Origin: JBOGXB01 sp050694215
GTDB lineage: Bacteria; Actinomycetota; CADDZG01; WHSQ01
Length of the DNA stretch: 10,990 bases
Reading direction: 5' to 3'
NCBI GenBank assembly: GCA_050694215.1
Contig: JBOGXB010000063.1
Coordinates: 1-10,990 of the forward strand
Shown: piece by piece, positions 5,778 to 10,990 of the stretch
Layout of the letters: every line of letters starts with the position of its first letter
Numbering within the stretch: the first letter of the stretch is position 1
Notes under the pieces: model-generated
What the model was told of the DNA's origin: nothing
Databases searched by the model: none
The model's input: the letters and a program-made list of their open reading frames with translations, nothing else
Program-made: the position numbers and the translations under genes

Positions 5778-7238
5778 GTGACCCGAACGGCAAGGAACGT
5801 CCTCACCGCGCTTCTTGCGTGCCTGGTGGTGGCCGCGCTCGTTGCTCCTGCCGGTGCATCGCGTGGGACCTCCTCGGCGGGCGGATCCCACGCCAGACAG
5901 CGCGCGAGAGGTGGCGGAGGGGGCCTCTCCTTCACCAAGCCCGTCGCGCTCGAATCCTTCTCCCCGGCCCGCACCGCGACGAGCACCGCCTACTCGCTTC
6001 GCGGCAGTCAGGAGACTTCGGACCACGAATGGTCCGGCGAGCCCGTGATCCAGGTCGACGACAAGGGCACGATCTTCATCGCCGGGACGTGCTGCGTCGT
6101 GGCGTCGTCGCCGGTGTGGCGCTCGACCGACAACGGCAAGACGTTCACGGAGATGGAATCGCCGGGACACGTGCGGGAGTGGGGCATCGGCGCCGAGGGT
6201 GACCTCGCCGTCGACCACAAGGGGAACGTGTTCTTCGTCGATACGTACGTCCCCGGCCTGCTGATGTCTGCGTGGTCCGACCGCGGCAAGACGTGGGAGT
6301 ACACGATCCCCGCCAACGGGGTCATCCCGGGGTTCGACGACCGCCCCTGGCTCGCTTACAGCAACAAGGCTCTGTACCTGTATGTGAATCACGTCAGCCA
6401 CACCGAGGTCTACAGCTCCACCGACGGGGGACAGACGTGGAGCACCGAGGGCCCCCTGTCGTGGGAGGGCAGCCCTCTCGGGCAGCCGTACTTCCCGGGC
6501 CACGTCGCCGCGCACGAGAAGACCGGTGACCTGTGGGTGGCCGGCGTAGTGAGTCACAACGACGAGAGCGTGCTGGGCTCGGCGGTGTCCAAGGACGGGG
6601 GTCAGACCTTCACCGAGGCGGTCATCACGAAGCCGCAGCGCAAGGACGGCTTCAGCCCGATCTTCACGGGCACCACCGCGGTGGACTCCGCCGGCAACGG
6701 GTACACGACCTGGTCGACCTACGACAAGAGGGGCTGTGACGTCTACTACGCGGCCTCTACCAACGGGGGCAAGTCGTGGCGGGACCCGGTCAAGGTGAAC
6801 CGCGGCGCGGGCTGCGCGACGTTCCCGTGGATCACGGCCGGCGACGACGGGAAGATCGCCCTCGCGTGGTACGAGACTCCGGTCACCAAGAGGGCCGACC
6901 CCGGCGAGACCGCTCTGCGCACGCTCTCGGGACAGACGATCTACAACGGCCTCGAGCTGCCGCTGGCCGCATTCCAGGACGAGATCGCCGCCGATGCACC
7001 GTGGCATCTGCACGTGGCTGCGATCCGCGACGCAGCCGCCGATCCGCGCATCGCGGAGGCTCGGGTGCCGACCAAGACGCCCGTCTTGCTCGGGCCAATG
7101 GAGCGAGAGTTGTGGGATTTCCTGCAGCTCGACATCGGCCCGGACGGTCGCGTGCACGTGACCTACTCGGTGAAGTACAAGGACAGCGCGCCGCAGACGT
7201 GGTACGTGGGCACCAAGCGAGGCCCTCGCCTCCGCTGA
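5778..7238 (+). CDS. secreted BNR/Asp-box (sialidase-like) beta-propeller protein, 486 aa
   Basis: The N-terminus is a signal peptide: MTRTARN, a hydrophobic core LTALLACLVVAALVAPAG (9-26) and an Ala-Ser cleavage region near 26-28, followed by a Gly/Arg-rich low-complexity linker up to about residue 49. At least five Asp-box motifs (S.D.G.TW) follow at fairly even spacing: STDNGKTF (116-123), SDRGKTW (167-173), STDGGQTW (214-221), SKDGGQTF (271-278) and STNGGKSW (327-334). This is the blade signature of sialidase-type propellers. I do not see the arginine triad and Tyr/Glu pair needed to call it a sialidase, so enzyme activity is unproven; many such proteins only bind or have unknown roles. 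Paired cysteines (C105/C106, C320, C346) could form disulfides after export. GTG start with GGAGG 7 nt upstream. It converges with the CorC-like pair. Confidence 0.9.
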   Translation: MTRTARNVLTALLACLVVAALVAPAGASRGTSSAGGSHARQRARGGGGGLSFTKPVALESFSPARTATSTAYSLRGSQETSDHEWSGEPVIQVDDKGTIFIAGTCCVVASSPVWRSTDNGKTFTEMESPGHVREWGIGAEGDLAVDHKGNVFFVDTYVPGLLMSAWSDRGKTWEYTIPANGVIPGFDDRPWLAYSNKALYLYVNHVSHTEVYSSTDGGQTWSTEGPLSWEGSPLGQPYFPGHVAAHEKTGDLWVAGVVSHNDESVLGSAVSKDGGQTFTEAVITKPQRKDGFSPIFTGTTAVDSAGNGYTTWSTYDKRGCDVYYAASTNGGKSWRDPVKVNRGAGCATFPWITAGDDGKIALAWYETPVTKRADPGETALRTLSGQTIYNGLELPLAAFQDEIAADAPWHLHVAAIRDAAADPRIAEARVPTKTPVLLGPMERELWDFLQLDIGPDGRVHVTYSVKYKDSAPQTWYVGTKRGPRLR

Positions 7239-7305
7239 GCTCGAGCCGCGAAGCCGGGTGGCATGAGAACCGCGCCATGCGCAACGGTGATGACGCTCGA
7301 GTGGG

Positions 7306-8640
7306 CTACGTCTCCTGAGCCTCGTCTTCGGCCCCCGGCTCGGCCGGGGGCCGAGTCCTTTCCACCATCACCTGCACCACTCGCCGCCGCTGCATCGATC
7401 TGACCTGCAAGCGCCACCCGTCGTGCTCGACGTCGTCCCTGCGCTTGGGAATGCGGCCCAGCCTGTCCATCAGGAAGCCCGCGACGGTCTCGTACTCGCC
7501 CTCCGGGAGATCGAGCCCAAGCGCGCGCTCGGCCTCGTCGATGCGGAGCGTTCCCGGGACCAGGTACCGGTTCGTGCCGAGCTGGATGACCCCGAGCTCG
7601 TCCTCGTCGTGCTCGTCTCGGATGTCGCCGACGAGCTCCTCGAGGATGTCTTCGAGCGTAACGATCCCCGCGGTCCCACCATGCTCTTCGATCACGAGCG
7701 CGAAATGACTACGTTCCCGTTTCATGTCGATCAGCAGGGGATGGAGACGGCGCGACTCGGGGACCACGAGCATCCTGCGGATGAACCGGCGGGACAGCGG
7801 CCGATCGCGCTCCTTCGGCTCCATCCTGAGCAGATCCTTGGCGTGGAAGAAGCCGACGATGTGATCGAGGTCCTCCGCGTAGACGGGGTACCGGGAGTGA
7901 CCCTCCTCGCGGACGAGCTCTTCGATCTGACTTGGCGTGGTCTCCAGCGGCACCGAGACGATCTCGGTGCGCGGCACCATCACGGATCCCGCGTCCCTCC
8001 GGTTGAAACGAACGGCGCCGCCCAGGAGCACGTGCCCGAGCCTGTCGATCATTCCGCCGCGCGCAGCCTCGGAGATCAACACACCGATCTCCTCTGCGCT
8101 TTGGGCTGTCTGGAGCTCGTCCTGTGGCTCGACCCCGAGGAGGCGGACGCCACTGTTGGCCAGATGGTTTAACAAGGCGATGAACGGACGGAACGCGGTG
8201 ACGTAGGCCCGGAAGGGCGGCGCGATCCAGAGGGCGCTCTTCTGAGGCTCCGCGATGGCGATGTTCTTGGGCGCCATCTCTCCGATCACCATGTGGAAGA
8301 AGACGACGATCGTGAGCGCGATCGCGAGGGAAAGTGAGTGAAGTAGTCCCGGAGACAGCTCGCCCGCGGACTCCAGAGCTCCCTCGATCAGGCTTGCCAC
8401 CGCCGGCTCTGCGAGAGCGCCGAGACCGAACGAGGCCATGGTGATGCCCAGCTGCGCTCCCGCCAGCATCAGTGAGAGCTCTCGCACGGATCGCAGGGCA
8501 AGCCGTGCGCGGGTGTTCCCCTCCTCGGCGAGGTGCTCGAGCTGCGACCGGCGCGCCGCGACGAGCGCGAACTCTGCTCCGACGAAGAACCCGTTGAGCA
8601 ACAGCAGAACGATTGAACCCCCGAGATACCAGATGGTCAT
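7306..8640 (-). CDS. HlyC/CorC (CNNM-like) family membrane protein with CBS pair, 444 aa
   Basis: Domain order is DUF21/CNNM transmembrane part (about 1-200), two CBS domains (about 217-340) and a CorC_HlyC C-terminal domain (about 350-428). The membrane domain has NGFFVGAEFALV (16-27), AGAQLGITMASFGLGALAEP (60-79) and the conserved GEMAPKNIAIA (120-130). CBS hallmarks are MVPRTEIVSV (221-230), GHSRYPVY (247-254) and EEHGGTAGIVTLEDILEELV (318-337); the last domain contains LPEGEYETVAGFLMDRLGRIP (378-398). Members are linked to Mg2+/Co2+ or other cation export and tolerance, with CBS domains sensing nucleotides; older hemolysin names are misleading. The ATG overlaps the stop of its upstream paralog in ATGA, so the pair is co-translated and may work as a heterodimer. 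Confidence 0.94.
   Translation of the reverse strand: MTIWYLGGSIVLLLLNGFFVGAEFALVAARRSQLEHLAEEGNTRARLALRSVRELSLMLAGAQLGITMASFGLGALAEPAVASLIEGALESAGELSPGLLHSLSLAIALTIVVFFHMVIGEMAPKNIAIAEPQKSALWIAPPFRAYVTAFRPFIALLNHLANSGVRLLGVEPQDELQTAQSAEEIGVLISEAARGGMIDRLGHVLLGGAVRFNRRDAGSVMVPRTEIVSVPLETTPSQIEELVREEGHSRYPVYAEDLDHIVGFFHAKDLLRMEPKERDRPLSRRFIRRMLVVPESRRLHPLLIDMKRERSHFALVIEEHGGTAGIVTLEDILEELVGDIRDEHDEDELGVIQLGTNRYLVPGTLRIDEAERALGLDLPEGEYETVAGFLMDRLGRIPKRRDDVEHDGWRLQVRSMQRRRVVQVMVERTRPPAEPGAEDEAQET
7328..7354 (+). terminator. strong GC hairpin, likely terminator of the propeller gene
   Basis: The arms CGGCCCCCGGC (7329-7339) and GCCGGGGGCCG (7343-7353) pair perfectly around a TCG loop, with one more T-A pair outside (7328/7354). 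On the + strand the stem is followed by GTCCTTTCC, a weak T-rich run. It lies about 90 bp after the propeller stop and inside the last codons of the converging CorC-like gene, so one sequence would serve as coding region on one strand and terminator on the other. Confidence 0.55.
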
Positions 8641-9965
8641 GGCTCTTCTCGCCGTTCCTCACTAGCCCCGGGTGGTGCAACCAACAGCACCCGCGCTATG
8701 CGCTTCCGATCCATCTCGACGACCTTGAGCTCCCAACCCTCGTGGGAGACGTGGTCACCTTGACGCGGGACGCGATCGAAGAGCGTGAGGAGGAACCCTG
8801 CCAGGGTCTCGAAATCACCTTCTGGAAGCTCGAAGCCCGTCTGATCGCGGAGCTCGTCTCGATGCAGCATCCCCGATACCGTGTGGATGCCTTCAGGTGT
8901 GCGCGTAAGGTGCGACGGTTGATCGCCCGGATCATGCTCGTCCTCGATCTCGCCCACGATCTCCTCGAGCAGATCCTCGACTGTGATGATGCCTGCGGTC
9001 CCTCCGTACTCGTCGATCACGATGACCATGTGATGACGGTTGCGGCGCATCTCCGACAGCAGTGAATCGAGCTGCCTGGATTCGGGAACCACCATGGGCT
9101 CGCGCATGATCTCCGAGACCACCGTTGATGCGCGTGCATCGGGTGTTATCGCGTAGGAATCCTTGACATGGGCGATGCCGACGACGTCGTCTAGATCGGA
9201 ATCCGTCACCGGAAACCTGGAATGGCCGGAGTCGAGAGCGATCCGTGCGAGATCTTCAAGTGACTGATCCTTGTCCACGGCGGTGATCGCCGTGCGCGGC
9301 ACGAGCGCATCCTCGGCTCTCTTTTCTCCGAAACCGATGGAACGGGCGAGTAGCAGAAAATCCTCCTCACTCAGGGTCCCGACTTCGCGAGAGGAGCGGA
9401 TGAGAACCTGCAGCTCCTCGAGCGAGTGGATCCGGCTGAGCTCATCCTGGGGCTGGATCCCGAGAAGTCTCACGGTCCAGTTGGCAGACGAGTTGAGGAA
9501 GAGGATCAGGGGCCTCCCGATGGCGTTCACGACTCGCAACGGCGTGGCGGTGCCAAAAGCGACCGCTTCAGGCTTGGCGATCGCGAGGTTCTTGGGCATC
9601 AGCTCCCCCACGACCATCTGGAGCGCCGTAGCCAGCACGAGGCCGAGTGCCACGGAGACGCCCAGCGTGGTTCGCTCGGGAAGCCCCACCAGCGACAAGA
9701 GCGGCTCGAGCGCGGGAGCGACCGCCGGCTCGATCAGGAATCCGACGACCAGAGACGTCACCGTGATCCCGAGCTGTGCACCCGAGAGCTGGAAGGAGAG
9801 CGTCTTGAGAGCGGCGAGAACGCTGCGGGCTCTGCGGTCGCCCTCTTCGGAGAGCTGCTCGACCTTGGTTCGATCAACGCTCACGAGCCCGAACTCGCCC
9901 GCGACGAAGAAGCCGTTGGCCAGTATCAGGAGGAGTACCACGGCCAGCCCCCAGACGATGTCTAT
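8637..9965 (-). CDS. HlyC/CorC (CNNM-like) family membrane protein, upstream paralog, about 442 aa; ATA start suspected
   Basis: Same architecture as the following gene: DUF21/CNNM domain with ANGFFVAGEFGLVSV (16-30), SGAQLGITVTSLVVGFLIEP (61-80) and GELMPKNLAIA (120-130); CBS pair with LVPRTAITAV (221-230) and DEYGGTAGIITVEDLLEEIV (318-337); C-terminal domain with LPEGDFETLAGFLL (380-393). The start is the puzzle. The in-frame region upstream has no ATG, GTG or TTG until 10193, deep inside glyS on the other strand. GGAAGGGGG at 9979-9971 lies 5 nt before an ATA at 9965-9963; starting there, the conserved motifs carry nearly the same residue numbers as in the paralog. The alternative is GTG at 9941-9939 (434 aa), preceded by GGGGG, which would shorten the first helix. 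It overlaps its paralog by 4 nt. Confidence 0.9.
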   Translation of the reverse strand: MDIVWGLAVVLLLILANGFFVAGEFGLVSVDRTKVEQLSEEGDRRARSVLAALKTLSFQLSGAQLGITVTSLVVGFLIEPAVAPALEPLLSLVGLPERTTLGVSVALGLVLATALQMVVGELMPKNLAIAKPEAVAFGTATPLRVVNAIGRPLILFLNSSANWTVRLLGIQPQDELSRIHSLEELQVLIRSSREVGTLSEEDFLLLARSIGFGEKRAEDALVPRTAITAVDKDQSLEDLARIALDSGHSRFPVTDSDLDDVVGIAHVKDSYAITPDARASTVVSEIMREPMVVPESRQLDSLLSEMRRNRHHMVIVIDEYGGTAGIITVEDLLEEIVGEIEDEHDPGDQPSHLTRTPEGIHTVSGMLHRDELRDQTGFELPEGDFETLAGFLLTLFDRVPRQGDHVSHEGWELKVVEMDRKRIARVLLVAPPGASEERREEP

Positions 9966-9970
9966 CTGTT

Positions 9971-9979
9971 CCCCCTTCC
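9971..9979 (-). promoter_or_regulatory. Shine-Dalgarno site before the suspected ATA start
   Basis: The - strand reads GGAAGGGGG, then AACAG, then ATA. It is the strongest ribosome-binding match near the 5' end of the upstream CorC-like gene and has normal spacing for ATA at 9965, but is about 29 nt away from the GTG at 9941. Confidence 0.55.
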
Positions 9980-10012
9980 GTCGTGCCCGTAGGTGGGCTG
10001 AAACGTCACGAA

Positions 10013-10018
10013 TATGAT
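10013..10018 (+). promoter_or_regulatory. candidate -10 box for leaderless glyS mRNA
   Basis: TATGAT matches the -10 consensus at five of six bases and ends 7 nt before the ATG at 10026, so transcription would begin on or very near that start codon. No Shine-Dalgarno site lies at a normal distance (AGGTGGG at 9991-9997 is 28 nt from this ATG). A clear -35 element is not visible. The 60-bp gap to the divergent CorC-like gene must hold at least part of both promoters. Confidence 0.5.
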
Positions 10019-10025
10019 GCCCTGC

Positions 10026-10990
10026 ATGGCTGAAGGCTCCATCGATACCGTAGTCAACCTGTGCAAGCGGAGAGGAGTGGTCTTCCAGTCGAGCGAGATC
10101 TACGGCGGGCTCAGGTCCGCCTGGGACTGGGGCCCCCTCGGGATAGAGCTCAAGCGCAACGTCAAGAATGAGTGGTGGCGGTCCATGGTCCACCTGCGCG
10201 ACGACGTCGTGGGGCTCGAGAGCTCGATCCTCATGTCAGCACGGGTATGGGAGGCATCGGGGCATGTCGAGACGTTCACCGATCCCCTGGTCGAGTGCAC
10301 CAAATGTCACAAGCGCTTCCGAGCGGATCACGTCGACCTCGAGCGCGCCTGCCCCAACTGCGGCCAGGGCCCGGCCTGGACGGATCCGAGGCAGTTCCAC
10401 CTGATGTTCAAGACACACATGGGCCCGGTGGAGGACTCGGCTCACATCGTGTATCTGCGTCCCGAGACGGCCCAGGGCATGTTCGTCGACTTCATGACCG
10501 TCCAGCAAGCCTCACGGAAGCGCATCCCGTTCGGTATCGCACAGCAGGGTAAGTCCTTCCGCAACGAGATCACGCCGGGCAACTTCGTGTTCCGTACGCG
10601 TGAATTCGAGCAGATGGAGATGGAGTTCTTCGTGAAGCCGGGCACCGACGAGGAGTGGCACGAGTACTGGCTCGACGAGCGGATGCGCTGGTACACGGAT
10701 CTCGGCATGAGGGCGGAGAACCTTCGGCTGCGTGAGCATGATGCGGAAGAGCTGTCCCACTACGCGAAGCGCACTTTCGACATCGAGTACGACTTCCCCG
10801 AGATGGGATGGTCCGAGCTCGAGGGCATCGCGAACCGCACCGACTTCGATCTCAAGGCGCATGCCGAGACTTCGGGCGAGGACCTTTCCTACTTCGACCC
10901 CGATACGAAGGAGCGCTATGTCCCTTATGTGATCGAGCCGGCCGTCGGGGTCGAACGACCCCTGATGGCATTCCTCATCGATGCATATTC
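10026..10990 (+). CDS. glyS: glycine-tRNA ligase, single-chain (GlyQS type), N-terminal 321 codons; runs off the window
   Basis: This class II synthetase attaches glycine to tRNA-Gly in the cytoplasm. The sequence has the hallmark opening LCKRRGVVFQSSEIYGG (12-28), motif 1 region SAWDWGPLGIELKRN (31-45), a zinc-like four-cysteine insert (CTKC 91-94, CPNC 109-112), LRPETAQGMF (144-153), motif 2 with QQGKSFRNEITP (173-184) and REFEQMEMEFF (192-202), and the start of motif 3 at EPAVGVERPLMAFL (304-317). It is the homodimeric form, not the alpha/beta form of E. coli. No stop occurs before the window ends; the anticodon-binding domain is missing only because of the cut. ATG codons at 10014 and 10017 are also in frame (TGA at 9999), but 10026 fits the family N-terminus and the -10 box. 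Confidence 0.96.
   Translation, partial: MAEGSIDTVVNLCKRRGVVFQSSEIYGGLRSAWDWGPLGIELKRNVKNEWWRSMVHLRDDVVGLESSILMSARVWEASGHVETFTDPLVECTKCHKRFRADHVDLERACPNCGQGPAWTDPRQFHLMFKTHMGPVEDSAHIVYLRPETAQGMFVDFMTVQQASRKRIPFGIAQQGKSFRNEITPGNFVFRTREFEQMEMEFFVKPGTDEEWHEYWLDERMRWYTDLGMRAENLRLREHDAEELSHYAKRTFDIEYDFPEMGWSELEGIANRTDFDLKAHAETSGEDLSYFDPDTKERYVPYVIEPAVGVERPLMAFLIDAY

Noticed and set aside
4903..5781. 292-codon + strand frame across the MscS gene.
   Set aside because: It is a low-complexity charged shadow of the MscS frame, whose pore helix and signature are clear.
5655..7157. 500-codon open frame on the - strand, antisense to the propeller gene.
   Set aside because: The translation is Arg/Val/Gly-rich without any domain; the + strand frame has a signal peptide, ribosome site and Asp-boxes. 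Long antisense frames are expected in high-GC coding DNA.
7423..8172. 249-codon + strand frame across the CorC-like gene.
   Set aside because: It is the antisense shadow of CBS-domain codons and shows no domain of its own.
8637..10193. Longer version of the upstream CorC-like protein starting at 10193 on the - strand (518 aa).
   Set aside because: The extra 76 residues are antisense to the strongly conserved glyS start, have no membrane-protein character and lie upstream of the ribosome site at 9971-9979.

Overview
The window is high-GC DNA that looks like an actinobacterial chromosome, probably an uncultured or poorly studied Actinomycetota lineage. The reasons are high G/C at third codon positions, frequent GTG starts, the recO-uppS pair with a single-chain glycyl-tRNA synthetase nearby, a tandem pair of HlyC/CorC-type membrane proteins, and apparent leaderless start sites. 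This placement is inference; no rRNA or other strong taxonomic marker is present.

Layout. (1) 1-1391, + strand: the 3' end of an ABC ATPase gene, its ABC-2 type permease and a 72-residue OB-fold/cold-shock-like protein, joined by 8-nt and 4-nt overlaps, so almost certainly one operon. (2) 1392-1558 holds no gene that I can see. 1559-2311 encodes an unusual sigma-70-like protein with a C-terminal extension. (3) 2350-3764, + strand: recO then uppS, 2 nt apart, preceded by a short palindrome and a possible leaderless promoter. (4) 3765-3923 is non-coding: an almost exact 20-21 bp unit repeated about three times, starting inside the uppS stop region, then hairpins. (5) 3924-4865: an AbiEi-like/DUF559 (Vsr-like nuclease) gene broken by one in-frame TGA and bracketed by imperfect direct repeats, probably a decaying acquired gene. 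(6) 4960-5673, - strand: a short MscS-like channel. Divergent from it, 5778-7238 encodes a secreted BNR/Asp-box beta-propeller protein. (7) 9965-7306, - strand: two tandem paralogous DUF21-CBS-CBS-CorC proteins overlapping by 4 nt. The upstream one has no usable ATG/GTG/TTG at the expected place and may start at ATA. (8) 10026 to the window end, + strand: the first 321 codons of glyS, with a -10 box placed for a leaderless mRNA.

How it fits together. The housekeeping core is DNA repair (RecO), cell-wall lipid carrier synthesis (UppS) and translation (GlyS). In mycobacteria these genes also lie close to each other, so the stretch between uppS and glyS (about 3.8-10.0 kb) reads as variable material placed in a conserved neighbourhood: a broken nuclease-like gene, a mechanosensitive channel, a secreted propeller and the CorC-like ion-transport pair. 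I see no RNA gene, CRISPR array, intact insertion sequence or prophage. I do not see a convincing new multi-gene system. The most unusual items are the apparent ATA start, the sigma-like protein with a regulatory-looking tail, and the repeat-flanked broken AbiEi/DUF559 gene.
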